64,000 nucleotides of DNA, taken from the NCBI RefSeq assembly GCF_037203605.1, contig NZ_JBBDHC010000013.1, positions 51,192 to 115,191 of the forward strand, read 5' to 3'. A program made the position numbers and the translations under genes. Under the pieces are notes generated by a model. It saw nothing but the letters and a program-made list of their open reading frames with translations. It had not been told where the DNA came from and did no database searches. This DNA comes from Denitratimonas tolerans (lineage in GTDB: Bacteria > Pseudomonadota > Gammaproteobacteria > Xanthomonadales > Xanthomonadaceae). Below are positions 19,430-29,568 of the stretch, one piece after another (within the stretch, counting starts at the first letter, position 1; the number at the start of each line of letters is the position of its first letter).

Positions 19430-20779
19430 ATGACGGGAGCCCTGCCGCGTGCCCTCGCGGCCGAGGTGATCGCGGCGGTGCGCTTCGACGGGCGTTCGCT
19501 CAAGGCGGCATTGCCCGATGCGCTGGCGCGGCTGCACGATCCGCGCGATCGCGCGCTGTGCGAGGCGATTTCCTTCGAATCCGTACGCTGGCTGCCGCGC
19601 TACGAGTTCTGGCTCGCGCGGCTGCTCGATCGCCCGCTGCCGGCGGCGGCGCGGCGCGTCCACGGCCTGCTGCTGGGCGGCCTCGCGCAGCTCGACGCGA
19701 TGGGGCTGTCCGACTATGCCGCGATTTCAGCGACGGCCGAGGCCGCGCGCACGCTGCGCCAGCCGCGTCTGGTGGGCCTGGTCAATGCGGTGCTGCGGCG
19801 TTTCGTGCGCGAGCGCGAGGCGCTGCGGGCCGCCCTGGCGTCCAGCCCCGAGGCCGCGGCCGCGCACCCGCGCTGGCTGCTGGATCGGCTCGCGGCGGAC
19901 TGGCCGCAGGACAGCGCGTGCATCCTCGAGGGCAACAACACCCAGGCCCCGATGTGGCTGCGGGTCAATGCCCGCCGCACCACGCGCGAGGCGTACGCAG
20001 CCTTGCTGGCCGCAGACGGTATCGACGCGGAACCCGCGGTCTCGGCCTCGCAGGCATTACGCCTGGCGCGGCCGCTCGCGCCCACGCGCCTGCCTGGCTG
20101 GAGCGTGGGTCTGGTCTCGGTGCAGGATCTCTCGGCGCAGCGCGCGGTGCCGCTGCTGGACGCCCAGCCCGGCGACCGCGTGCTCGACATCGGTGCCGCC
20201 CCCGGTGGCAAGACCGCGCAGATCCTCGAAACCTTCCAGGCGCTTGGCGAAGTGGTGGCGCTGGATATCGACGCCACACGGCTGGCGCGCGTGGAAGGCA
20301 CGCTGGCGCGCCTCGGGCTTTCGGCGCGCTGCATCCAGGGTGACGCGGCGCGGCCCGGCGACTGGTGGGACGGGATGCCGTTCGATCGCATCCTGCTCGA
20401 CGCGCCCTGCTCGGCCACCGGCGTCATCCGCCGCCAGCCCGACATCAAATGGCACCGGCGCGAAGAGGACATCGCGGCACTGGTGCGGCGGCAGGCGGAG
20501 CTGCTGGACGCGGCCTGGCCTATGCTGCGCCCGGGCGGGCGTCTAGTCTATGCGACCTGTTCCGTGCTCCGGGACGAGAACGACCGCCAGATCGATGCCT
20601 TCCTCGCACGCACTCCATCTGCCCGCGCAATCCCGCCGCCCGATGGCCTCGGCCGTCGCGCCGGCGCGGGCGCGCAGCGCTTCCCGCAGCGCGAGGGCGG
20701 CGACGGGTTCTTCTATGCGATCCTCGACAAGGATCCTGCTGACGGCGCTGCTGGTCCTGACGCTGGCCGGATGCGGTGA
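19430..20779 (+). CDS. rsmB: 16S rRNA (cytosine-967-C5)-methyltransferase
   Basis: A 449-residue RsmB/Fmu protein that makes m5C967 in 16S rRNA. An N-terminal NusB-like RNA-binding domain (1-140) precedes the SAM-dependent methyltransferase domain with GAAPGGKTAQI, DAPCSATGVIRRQPDIKW (catalytic Cys) and LVYATCSV (second conserved Cys). The ATG at 19430 is taken as the start; a GTG at 19421 overlapping the fmt stop is an alternative. After the normal family ending GFFYAIL the frame runs on for about 16 residues and overlaps the next gene by 65 bases. Confidence 0.95.
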   Translation: MTGALPRALAAEVIAAVRFDGRSLKAALPDALARLHDPRDRALCEAISFESVRWLPRYEFWLARLLDRPLPAAARRVHGLLLGGLAQLDAMGLSDYAAISATAEAARTLRQPRLVGLVNAVLRRFVREREALRAALASSPEAAAAHPRWLLDRLAADWPQDSACILEGNNTQAPMWLRVNARRTTREAYAALLAADGIDAEPAVSASQALRLARPLAPTRLPGWSVGLVSVQDLSAQRAVPLLDAQPGDRVLDIGAAPGGKTAQILETFQALGEVVALDIDATRLARVEGTLARLGLSARCIQGDAARPGDWWDGMPFDRILLDAPCSATGVIRRQPDIKWHRREEDIAALVRRQAELLDAAWPMLRPGGRLVYATCSVLRDENDRQIDAFLARTPSARAIPPPDGLGRRAGAGAQRFPQREGGDGFFYAILDKDPADGAAGPDAGRMR

Positions 20780-21230
20780 CGAGCCACAGCGCGCCAGCAT
20801 CAGCGCGGCGCGCACGGTTTCCGGGCCGGACGGGCTGGTGCTGGAGGTGACCCAGCGCATCGAGCTGTCCGAGACCATGCACGCCGCGCTCGACCACGGC
20901 ATCGCGCTGCGCCTGGTCTATCGCATCGACGCTTGCGGCCACCTGCGCCAGCGCGCACTGTGGCTGCGCCACGCCCCGCTCAAGCGGCAGTACGAGCTGC
21001 AGCGCGAAGGCGATGCCGAGATTCGCGGTTTCGCCCGCCTGCCGCTGCTGGCCGCGGCGCTGGACCGGGTGCGCCTGCCGCTCGATCTTCCCGGCGATGA
21101 GCGCTGCGCCGGATCGGTGCAGGTGCGGCTGGATCAGGCCGCGCTGCCGACGCCGCTGCGCTTTCCCGCCTTCGTCGAGCCGGCGCAGTGGCGGCTTTCT
21201 TCCGCGCGCTTCGCCTGGGAGGCGCGATGA
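20715..21230 (+). CDS. DUF4390 domain lipoprotein
   Basis: A 171-residue protein of the DUF4390 family, which regularly lies between rsmB and ntrY. The signal peptide ends in the lipobox LAGC, so it is probably a lipoprotein. The mature domain shows the alternating pattern of strands with YRIDACGHLRQ, LKRQYELQ and RFPAFVEPAQWRLSS. It starts inside the rsmB 3' end (65-base overlap, different frame) and ends with an ATGA overlap with ntrY, so translation is likely coupled through all three genes. The function is unknown. Confidence 0.85.
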   Translation: MRSSTRILLTALLVLTLAGCGDEPQRASISAARTVSGPDGLVLEVTQRIELSETMHAALDHGIALRLVYRIDACGHLRQRALWLRHAPLKRQYELQREGDAEIRGFARLPLLAAALDRVRLPLDLPGDERCAGSVQVRLDQAALPTPLRFPAFVEPAQWRLSSARFAWEAR

Positions 21231-23356
21231 GCACCTCGCGCCGCGCCCGCGCCGTTCGGATCACCGTTGCCGTGCTGCTGCTCACGGCCCTGCTCGCCGG
21301 CCTGTACCTGGTCGCCGGTTCCCAGGGCCTGGGGCCGCGCTACGCGCGCTGGTATCCGGCCGTGTTCGCCACCACGCTGGGCGCGCTCGCCGTGCTTTCG
21401 ATCGCCATCGCACAGCGGCTGTGGCGGCTGCGCCGGCAGCTTGCCCGCGGCGAGCCCGGCGCGCGCCTGACCCGCCGCCTGCTGCTCCTGCTGGTGCTTC
21501 TGGCGCTGCCGCCGCTGGTGCTGGTCTACGGCTTCGGCGTGCGCTTCATCGGGGCGACGGTGGATTCCTGGCTGCCGGCGAACAACGCCGACGCGCTGGC
21601 CGACGCGCTGGCGCTGGGACAGCGCTATCTCGATGACCGCATCGCCGAGGCGCGCGCCGCGACCGAGCGCAGCGCGCGGGATCTCTCCATTCCCGGTGCC
21701 GAAGGGCTTGATGCGGCGCTGGAAGACGCGCTCGATGCCAGTCATGCGCGACAGATGGCGATATTCGAGCCGGACGGCCGCGCGCGCGCGGTGGCCGCGG
21801 CCGATCCGGCCCTGCTGCTGCCCGAACCGCCGCAGGACGAGGCGCGCCTGGCGCTGCGCAACCGCGCCCTGTACGCCGCCACCGAGCGCGACGGCGACGG
21901 GCTGCGCATCCGCATCCTCGCCGCACTGCCGGGCGACCGCATCCTGCAGGCGCTGTACGAGCTGCCGCCCGAGGCCGCGGCGCAGGCGCTGCGGGTCGAA
22001 TCCGCCGTGCACGCCGCTTCGCGCGCGCAGTTCCTGCGCGAATCGCTGAAGCTGGCCTTCATCCTGATCCTGAGCCTGGTTCTGCTGCTGTCGCTGTTCG
22101 CCACGGTGCTGGCCTCGTTCGGGCTGGCGCGACGCCTGGTGGCACCGATCGCGCGCCTCTCCACCGCCACGCGGCGCATCGCCGAGGGCCATTTCGACGC
22201 GCGGCTTCCCGAGGGCGAGGACGACGAACTGGGCTTTCTGGTGCAGTCGTTCAACCGCATGACCCGCGAGCTGGAGCTTTCCCGCGCGAGAGAGCGCGCC
22301 AGCGCCGAGGAAAACGAGCGCCAGCGCGCCTTCCTGGAAACCGTGCTGGCCCATCTGACCTCCGGCGTGCTCGTCGTGGATGCGGACCTTCAGTTGCGCA
22401 GCATGAACGCCACCGCGCGCCAGATGCTCGGGCTGGCTCCCGACCAGAACACGGTCTGGCCGCTGGCCGAGCTGCGCCGCATTGCGCCGCAGGCGGCGGG
22501 CCTGGTCGGAACGCTGCTCAAGCGCCTGCGCGAGGGCGCCCGCGAGTGGCGCGAGGAAGTGACCCTCGACGGCAGCGGCGCCGTACCGCGGGTGCTGCTG
22601 CTGCGCGGCGCGCGGCTTCCCGGCGAGGGCGCGGTGGCGGTGTTCGACGATGCCACCGTCATCGACCGCGCCCAGCGCGACGCGGCCTGGGCCGAAGTGG
22701 CGCGCCGCCTGGCGCACGAGATCAAGAACCCGCTCACGCCGATCCAGCTGGCGGCCGAACGCCTGCGCCGCCGCGTGCTGCCCAAGCTGGAGGAAGACGA
22801 CGCCCAGGTGCTCGATCGCGCCACCCACACCATCGTGACCCAGGTCGATGCGCTCAAGGCCATGGTCAACAGCTTCGGCGATTACGCCCGTCCGCCGAGC
22901 CTCGCCCTCGCACCGCTCGACCTCAATCGCCTGGTGGGCGACGTGCTGGACCTTTACGAGCACGACCAGCGTCTGAGACTGGTGCGCGCCCTCGCGACGG
23001 ACCTTCCAGCCGTGCGCGCCGACGCCGGCCGCATCCGGCAGGTGCTGCACAATCTCGTGAAGAACGCGATCGAAGCCTGCGCCGAGCGCCCCCGCCCCGG
23101 CATCGAAGTGGCGACGCGTCGCGTCGAGGAGGGCGGGCGCGAGTTCGTCGAACTGAGCGTGGCCGACGACGGCCCCGGCCTGCCGGAAGGCTTCGACCTG
23201 CACTGGTTCGAGCCCTACCGCAGCACCAAGCCGCGCGGCACCGGCCTGGGCCTCGCGATCGTGGCGCGCATCGCCCAGGAGCACGGCGCGCGCTTCGAGG
23301 CGCGCCGCCGCGCCGAGGGCGGGGCCATGTTCATCCTGCGGCTGCCGACGGGCTGA
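21227..23356 (+). CDS. ntrY: NtrY-type sensor histidine kinase
   Basis: A 709-residue membrane histidine kinase of the NtrY group. It has two or three N-terminal helices (about 10-110), a periplasmic or linker region, another helix near 275-305, a HAMP domain (about 305-355), a PAS domain, the H-box RRLAHEIKNPLTPIQLAAE, and the ATPase domain with VLHNLVKNAIEA, DDGPGLPEGF and GTGLGLAIV. NtrY kinases normally pass phosphate to the sigma-54 activator NtrX encoded just downstream; here no ntrX follows, only an icd fragment and a toxin-antitoxin pair. The kinase itself looks intact. Confidence 0.9.
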   Translation: MSTSRRARAVRITVAVLLLTALLAGLYLVAGSQGLGPRYARWYPAVFATTLGALAVLSIAIAQRLWRLRRQLARGEPGARLTRRLLLLLVLLALPPLVLVYGFGVRFIGATVDSWLPANNADALADALALGQRYLDDRIAEARAATERSARDLSIPGAEGLDAALEDALDASHARQMAIFEPDGRARAVAAADPALLLPEPPQDEARLALRNRALYAATERDGDGLRIRILAALPGDRILQALYELPPEAAAQALRVESAVHAASRAQFLRESLKLAFILILSLVLLLSLFATVLASFGLARRLVAPIARLSTATRRIAEGHFDARLPEGEDDELGFLVQSFNRMTRELELSRARERASAEENERQRAFLETVLAHLTSGVLVVDADLQLRSMNATARQMLGLAPDQNTVWPLAELRRIAPQAAGLVGTLLKRLREGAREWREEVTLDGSGAVPRVLLLRGARLPGEGAVAVFDDATVIDRAQRDAAWAEVARRLAHEIKNPLTPIQLAAERLRRRVLPKLEEDDAQVLDRATHTIVTQVDALKAMVNSFGDYARPPSLALAPLDLNRLVGDVLDLYEHDQRLRLVRALATDLPAVRADAGRIRQVLHNLVKNAIEACAERPRPGIEVATRRVEEGGREFVELSVADDGPGLPEGFDLHWFEPYRSTKPRGTGLGLAIVARIAQEHGARFEARRRAEGGAMFILRLPTG

Positions 23357-23371
23357 GGCGGGATCGTGACT

Positions 23372-23555
23372 CCGGGGCGGGCCAGCGCGCCGGAGAGGTG
23401 GTCGCCGTGGAAGTTGATCGGCGCGGAGACGCCGTACTCGGCCGGGCGCAGCAGGATTCGCTGCAGGAAGGCATCGGCGATGGCGTCCTTGAGATGAGGA
23501 CGCCATCAGGCTTGTCTTCGGGGAGGATGTGCCGGAGGCCGCCGTCCAGCTCGCC
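23372..23555 (-). pseudogene. Fragment of an isocitrate dehydrogenase gene
   Basis: On the minus strand this stretch reads ELDGGLRHILPEDKP, then, after a one-base frame change, KDAIADAFLQRILLRPAEY and NFHGDHLSGALA. It aligns with the internal ELDGGPWHIIPEGKP...KDAIADAFLQQILLRPAEY...LNGDYLSDALA part of the intact icd at 28240-29568. It lacks both ends of the gene and cannot be functional. Several substitutions show it is not a recent copy of the local icd, so it may derive from another icd allele brought in by recombination. Confidence 0.85.
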
Positions 23556-23609
23556 ACACAATCGCGTGGAGCACTTGCCGGGGCATACAATATTTTATAT
23601 GTTGCGCAC

Positions 23610-23948
23610 ATGGCCGCTCCCAAGCCTATCGAGTTCCGGGGCAACTCCCTGGATGATCTTCGCGCCTTTCCTCTCCCGGTCAGGCGCGAGGCGGGGCATC
23701 AGCTCGATCAGGTGCAGAACGGTCAGGAGCCGGACGACTGGAAGCCCATGAGCACCGTGGGCCAAGGCGTGGAGGAGATCAGGATTCGCGATGCGACCGG
23801 GGCGTTCCGCGTCCTCTATGTCGCCAGGTTTGCGGAGGCGGTCTATGTGCTCCACTGCTTCCAGAAGAAAACGGAAAAGACGAGCAAGACCGATCTGGAT
23901 GTGGCTGCAAAGCGTTACCGCGACGTGTTGAAGGAACTGCGCCAATGA
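23610..23948 (+). CDS. higB: HigB/RelE-superfamily toxin (phage Gp49-like)
   Basis: A 112-residue basic protein of the Gp49-like HigB family. Members are mRNA interferases of the RelE fold that cut mRNA on the ribosome. Family features are an opening FRGNSLDDLRAFP, the central VEEIRIRDATGAFRVLYVARF and VYVLHCFQKKTEKTSK with its conserved lysines. The antitoxin gene follows with an ATGA overlap, toxin first, as is usual for this type. The pair sits in a short, disturbed region directly after ntrY, with an icd fragment upstream, which suggests acquisition by recombination. The upstream sequence has an AT-rich block (23587-23600) that may be its promoter. Confidence 0.9.
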   Translation: MAAPKPIEFRGNSLDDLRAFPLPVRREAGHQLDQVQNGQEPDDWKPMSTVGQGVEEIRIRDATGAFRVLYVARFAEAVYVLHCFQKKTEKTSKTDLDVAAKRYRDVLKELRQ

Positions 23949-24226
23949 GCAAACAACGATTCGCCAGCGTCTGGGATGCCATCGAGAACACCCCGGAGGA
24001 GGCGGAAAACATGAAGCTGCGTTCCGTCCTGATGGCGGCGCTCAAGCAACACATCGCCCGCAGCGAGATGACACAGGCGCAGGCCGCCCAACTCTTCGGC
24101 GTGACCCAGCCGCGTGTCTCGGACCTGATGCGCGGCAAGATCAACCTTTTCGCGCTGGATGCGCTGGTGAACATGGCGGCAGCAGCGGGTTTGCACATCG
24201 AGATGCAGGTGCGCGACGCGGCTTGA
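23945..24226 (+). CDS. higA: HigA-type XRE antitoxin
   Basis: A 93-residue antitoxin of the HTH_37/XRE type. The helix-turn-helix is MTQAQAAQLFGVTQPRVSDLM at about residues 42-62, followed by GKINLFALDALVNMA. It should neutralise the upstream toxin and repress the shared promoter, as known for this family. The gene overlaps the toxin gene by four bases and is followed after only four bases by the stop of a convergent response regulator gene. Confidence 0.92.
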   Translation: MSKQRFASVWDAIENTPEEAENMKLRSVLMAALKQHIARSEMTQAQAAQLFGVTQPRVSDLMRGKINLFALDALVNMAAAAGLHIEMQVRDAA

Positions 24227-24230
24227 ACCG

Positions 24231-24845
24231 CTAAACCAACCCCAACTCCACCGCCAGCCGCGCCAGATCGCGATCATTTCTTGCGCCGAGTTTTTCCAGC
24301 AGCCGGGCGCGGTGGGCGTAGAAGGTCTTGTCGCTGATGCCCATTTCCACGGCGGCGGCCTTGGGGATGAAGCCTCGCACCAGAAGACCCAACACCTCGC
24401 GCTCGCGCGGCGAAGGCTCGAAGCGCGAGGCCGCCACCGCGTGATGCGATGAAGGCCGCACATCGCAGCTCAGATAGCGCCCGCCATCGAGCACGCCTGC
24501 GATGGCGGCAATCAGTTCCTCCGAACCCGCCGCCTTGGTGACGTAGCCCTGCGCGCCCAGCGCAAGCGCCTCGGCCACGAAGGCCGGGTTGTCGTGCATC
24601 GACAGCACGATGCAGCGCAACGCGGGAAACCGCTCGCGCGCATCGCGCAGCAGCGCCATGCCCGAGCCATCGGCCAGGCTAATGTCGGTGATGAGCAGAT
24701 CGGGTTCGAGCGTTTGCAGCAACGCCAGCGCCTCCAGCCGCGACGCGGCTTCCCCGGCCACGCTCAACGCGCCATCGCGCTCAATCAAGCGCTTGAAACC
24801 CTCGCGCACGATGGCGTGGTCGTCTACCAGAAGAATCTTGGTCAT
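24231..24845 (-). CDS. NarL/UhpA-type response regulator
   Basis: A 204-residue two-component response regulator. The receiver domain has acidic residues Asp8-Asp9, phospho-acceptor Asp54 in LLITDISLADGSG, and the conserved Thr/Ser and Lys in YVTKAAGSEEL. The C-terminal LuxR-type HTH (about 140-200) starts PSPREREVLGLLV and has GISDKTFYAHRARLLEKLG. Sequence pattern is closest to UhpA among the regulators I know. A UhpB-like kinase with a MASE1-type sensor lies 1.4 kb away on the other strand and is its likely partner. A short AT-rich spacer separates it from divergent genes of different base composition. Confidence 0.9.
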   Translation of the reverse strand: MTKILLVDDHAIVREGFKRLIERDGALSVAGEAASRLEALALLQTLEPDLLITDISLADGSGMALLRDARERFPALRCIVLSMHDNPAFVAEALALGAQGYVTKAAGSEELIAAIAGVLDGGRYLSCDVRPSSHHAVAASRFEPSPREREVLGLLVRGFIPKAAAVEMGISDKTFYAHRARLLEKLGARNDRDLARLAVELGLV

Positions 24846-24989
24846 GTGGCGAGTGTCGCAGATTGGTTTGGGTTGCGGGCAAGAAAGATTCTTGGCGCTC
24901 TGACACCAAGAAATTTTCTTATTGTGTTGTGCTTATGTTGTGTCGAAACATTCAACGCCGCCGTGCCGCAGCGAAAAATGGAGTATCAC

Positions 24990-25304
24990 ATGGATAAGGT
25001 CGGAGAAGTTTACAAAGAAAAGAAACACGAATTGGTTAAATCTTCACACGGAGATGGGATCAATTACCGGATATTCTATGGCGACGTGAACTGGACAGGT
25101 GATCCAGACGACGATATCCGCGCCTTTGTCGTATTCGTTCAATACGGCAACGAGCCTAACTGGGAAACCGCACTGCAGAAAACAGCATCGGGCCGAAAAC
25201 AAATCGCGCTGAAGATGCCCGCCCACATCCTCGAAGAGGACTTCGACATCGTGGCGTCTGCCTGTATGCGTCTGCGCCACCGTGTAAGAACAGAGGGGGT
25301 TTGA
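24990..25304 (+). CDS. Protein of unknown function in AT-richer insert
   Basis: I do not recognise this 104-residue protein. It is soluble, with a charged N-terminus (MDKVGEVYKEKKHELVKSS), a central GDPDDDIRAFVVFVQYG segment, and a helical end. The start at 24990 has GGAG six bases upstream; an ATG at 24978 in frame is the alternative. Base composition is clearly lower in GC than flanking genes, as also in the next gene, only six bases downstream. The two therefore look like a transferred gene pair placed between a response regulator and its probable kinase. Confidence 0.6.
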   Translation: MDKVGEVYKEKKHELVKSSHGDGINYRIFYGDVNWTGDPDDDIRAFVVFVQYGNEPNWETALQKTASGRKQIALKMPAHILEEDFDIVASACMRLRHRVRTEGV

Positions 25305-25310
25305 TCTGTC

Positions 25311-26207
25311 ATGCCCATCTCCAAGCGAACTTTACTCATCATCCTGGGCAGTGCGGTATTCGTGGTGTTTGGACTGCCGCTATTTGCCCTTATGGCAATT
25401 CTCGTAATTGGACTCTTCACTGGCACCACGCCAGGCGATAAGCAACTCCCTCAGGGTGCGGTAACGGATATACCAATCACAACTACTGATCTTCTCGGCA
25501 GAAAACTGATTTGCTCTTCCACCAAGGGCCCTAGCTTATATGAAATCACCACCGCCATTCCACCCAGTAGAAGATTCGAATTAGTTACCGGAGGGGTCGA
25601 CCAAAAAGCAATTCGGAACTACGCCAGAGGAGCCTACTCCATTTCTAACAATATTCTGAGACTCGACTTTCATGAGTCCGGAATTGATCTTGGACGGCTA
25701 CCGATAGAGGCCCAAAAAGTGGAGATGTTGCGCATGCAAAACGGGGACTGCACGCCCTTGGATACAGGAAGTGCGATCTATTGCATCAGTTCATCGATAA
25801 GAAGCGATCAAGCCGGATTTCTGTTTGAAGGAATAAGCATGACATCACAGGAAATAACGATATCGGCAAAATATTTCAGCAAATACTCGTCGGGTCGCGA
25901 AAAAAGTCCGCCAGAAAAACTCATCTGCCACGATTCAGCGTCACGACAACATCAGCTCACACCACGCCTCGACCATGGAGTTTCAGAAGAAGCCTGTATT
26001 CGCGAACTCTCGGAAGATATCCGCCCTGACAGTGACAACCGCGATGCGTTGCAGAGTTATGTCATCAGAAGATGCCGACAACCTGAAGCCGCTTTGTGCG
26101 CGCATCGCAAGGTCAAGGATTTTCGTGCAGGTATTCCCGATGAAACCCCGATATCCGTAGCCATGCTCGACGAGTGGGAACACGAATGCGGCATGTCATC
26201 CGACTGA
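25311..26207 (+). CDS. Membrane-anchored protein of unknown function in AT-richer insert
   Basis: I do not recognise this 298-residue protein. Residues 7-38 form one strong transmembrane helix (LLIILGSAVFVVFGLPLFAL), with no lipobox, so the rest probably faces the periplasm. The exported part contains several cysteines (CSS, GDCTP, YCIS, ICHDS, ACIREL, RRCRQ, LCAHRK, HECG) that could form disulfides, and no repeat or catalytic motif I can name. GC content is low for this chromosome (28 of 60 bases in 25501-25560). It begins six bases after the preceding gene and is probably co-transcribed with it. Confidence 0.6.
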   Translation: MPISKRTLLIILGSAVFVVFGLPLFALMAILVIGLFTGTTPGDKQLPQGAVTDIPITTTDLLGRKLICSSTKGPSLYEITTAIPPSRRFELVTGGVDQKAIRNYARGAYSISNNILRLDFHESGIDLGRLPIEAQKVEMLRMQNGDCTPLDTGSAIYCISSSIRSDQAGFLFEGISMTSQEITISAKYFSKYSSGREKSPPEKLICHDSASRQHQLTPRLDHGVSEEACIRELSEDIRPDSDNRDALQSYVIRRCRQPEAALCAHRKVKDFRAGIPDETPISVAMLDEWEHECGMSSD

Positions 26208-26290
26208 GTGGGTGCTTTGCCCACCTCGGAATCTCGCTTTATCCTGCAACAACTTTCACAAACGTAATTTCGGCCCACGGCCACCACTGA

Positions 26291-27973
26291 ATGCGCCTAA
26301 CCACGCCCATATCCCCTCCCACCGCTACCCCTCTACCCACATGGCTGTGGGTAGTCATCGCCATTGCGGCAGATCAGATATTCGGAATCGGCAAGCTCAG
26401 TTTCTGGCACTGGAACATCGCGGCGGGGCTGTTTTTCGCCTGCCTGTGGCTCGCACCGAAGCGGGCGTGGTGGTGGATGGTGCTGTTTCTCGGGTTGAGC
26501 CGGTATCTGTATAACCTGGGAGAGTCCTGGGAACGACCGGATGAATGGATGGACATTGCCAGGCTGGACAGGTTTTCCGGCAAGGCGTTGTGGTTGTCCT
26601 TCATCGGGGACTGGGGCGATCTGGTGGCCTGTCTGCTGCCGGTCGCGTGGTTGCGCCGCGTGTTACCCGATGTTCGCAGTGTGTCCACGCCCGAAGGCAC
26701 GGCATGGCTGCATCTGGTGGTGTTCGCGGCGGCGTCGCTGCAAGCGGGCACCGATCTCGCCTACGTGGTGAGTGATGGATGGGTGGCGGATGTGCGCGCC
26801 AGCGCCATCGTCGATCCGGTCGCCATCACGGCGCAGAACGCCCTGCCGCTGCTCGCCACATTCGGATTGAAGAACCTGCTGGGCTACTTTCTCGGCACCA
26901 TGCTGGCGGTGCCGTTGGTCGCATGGCTGGTCGAACCTTCGCTGCGGCGTGGATCGGCGAAGGTGGTGAAGGAGGCGCTGGTCTGGATGGCACCCGTGGC
27001 ACTGGTGTTCGTGCTGCTATCCAAGGCCATTCCGAACGCGAACCTGATCGAGTTCATGCGCCTGTTGCTGCTGGTGGCGGTGGTGGTGTTCGCAGCACGG
27101 CATGGCTGGCGCGGGGCGGTGATTTCAGTGCTGGCGGTGAGCTGCGTGCTGGCGGTGGAGGATCACCTGGCTGCCGAAACCTCGCACTCCATCATCTGGA
27201 TGCAGTTGTTCGTGGCCATTTCCGGGGCGATGGCGTTGATGTTCGGGGCCAGTCTTGATCATCTGCGTCTGGCGCTGGGCGAGTTGCGGCAGACGCACTT
27301 GCGCGAGCAGGCGATGGCGCGGGAGCTGGCGGATGCGGTGGGCCGCAATGTGCGTGCAACGGAAGTGGAGCGCGGGCGGGTAGCGACGGAGCTGCACGAT
27401 TCGGTGGGTCAGAGCATTACCGCGCTGCAGACGCAGTTGAAGCTGGTGGAGCTGGATGCGCCGGCACAGAACGCGCCGTGGATCAGTGGATTGCGCAGTC
27501 TGGTCACTGACATGCGGCTGGCGCTGGGCGAGGCCATCGAAGCTCTGCGGCCTTTGGCATTGAACGAATTGGGGTTGTTCAAGGCGATGGATCGCGGCAG
27601 CATCCGGCAGCAGGCCGAACGTGCAGGCTTGCGCTTTTCGCTTGATACCCGCGATGCCGGTGCGCTGACGGCATTGGACGAAGCGGCCTCGGTGGCCGCG
27701 TATCGCATCGTCCAGGAGGCGGTGAACAACGTGGTGCGCCATGCCGGCGCGACGCAGGTGCGTGTGCGCCTGAACCTGTACTGGCGGCGCGGTGAGCCGT
27801 GGCTGGTGCTCGCGGTGGAGGATGATGGAAAGGGTTTTTCTCCGACTGCGAAGTCCGGCAACGGCCTGCGCAACATGCGGGATCGTGCACTGATGCTGGG
27901 GGGTGGAGTGCGGATCGGTGTGCGGCAGCAGAACGGGACGCGGGTGCGGGCATGGCTGCGGGCGCAGGCCTGA
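26291..27973 (+). CDS. UhpB-like sensor histidine kinase with MASE1-type membrane domain
   Basis: A 560-residue sensor kinase. About eight transmembrane helices span residues 15-320 in a MASE1-like arrangement. The dimerisation/phospho-acceptor domain is of the HisKA_3 type with His369 in ATELHDSVGQSITALQTQL, and the ATPase domain ends with VEDDGKGF and GNGLRNMRDRA. This is the kinase type that partners NarL/UhpA regulators, one of which lies divergently at 24231-24845. The input signal is unknown; UhpB itself senses sugar phosphates together with UhpC, which is absent here. High GC returns in this gene after the AT-richer pair upstream. Confidence 0.88.
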   Translation: MRLTTPISPPTATPLPTWLWVVIAIAADQIFGIGKLSFWHWNIAAGLFFACLWLAPKRAWWWMVLFLGLSRYLYNLGESWERPDEWMDIARLDRFSGKALWLSFIGDWGDLVACLLPVAWLRRVLPDVRSVSTPEGTAWLHLVVFAAASLQAGTDLAYVVSDGWVADVRASAIVDPVAITAQNALPLLATFGLKNLLGYFLGTMLAVPLVAWLVEPSLRRGSAKVVKEALVWMAPVALVFVLLSKAIPNANLIEFMRLLLLVAVVVFAARHGWRGAVISVLAVSCVLAVEDHLAAETSHSIIWMQLFVAISGAMALMFGASLDHLRLALGELRQTHLREQAMARELADAVGRNVRATEVERGRVATELHDSVGQSITALQTQLKLVELDAPAQNAPWISGLRSLVTDMRLALGEAIEALRPLALNELGLFKAMDRGSIRQQAERAGLRFSLDTRDAGALTALDEAASVAAYRIVQEAVNNVVRHAGATQVRVRLNLYWRRGEPWLVLAVEDDGKGFSPTAKSGNGLRNMRDRALMLGGGVRIGVRQQNGTRVRAWLRAQA

Positions 27974-28181
27974 ACCTGGGGATGCGTAGCCGGTGATCTT
28001 GGCGCGCGAGTCTTCGCGGAATATCGTTGCGACCGAGCAGCTGCACATCTCTCGGTCGAATGATCAGTGAGCATCGCCCGCGCGTGGCCAGGTCGCACCA
28101 AGCTTTCTTCGAGCCATTTTTCATCAGGTCCGGGCATGGTGGGGCTGGTAGATCCGATGCGCGTCGAGGTCGCCAAAAGGG

Positions 28182-28212
28182 AAAAGGCGCAGCCTTGCGG
28201 CCGCGCCTTTTT
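28182..28212 (-). terminator. Rho-independent terminator of icd
   Basis: A 9-bp stem AAAAGGCGC/GCGCCTTTT with a 12-base loop lies 28 bases beyond the icd stop. On the minus strand it is followed by a broken T run. The five T residues on the plus strand mean it may also stop transcripts from the left. Confidence 0.8.
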
Positions 28213-28239
28213 CGTCCAGCACCTGCGAGCCGGAAAGGC

Positions 28240-29568
<1,329 letters not shown>

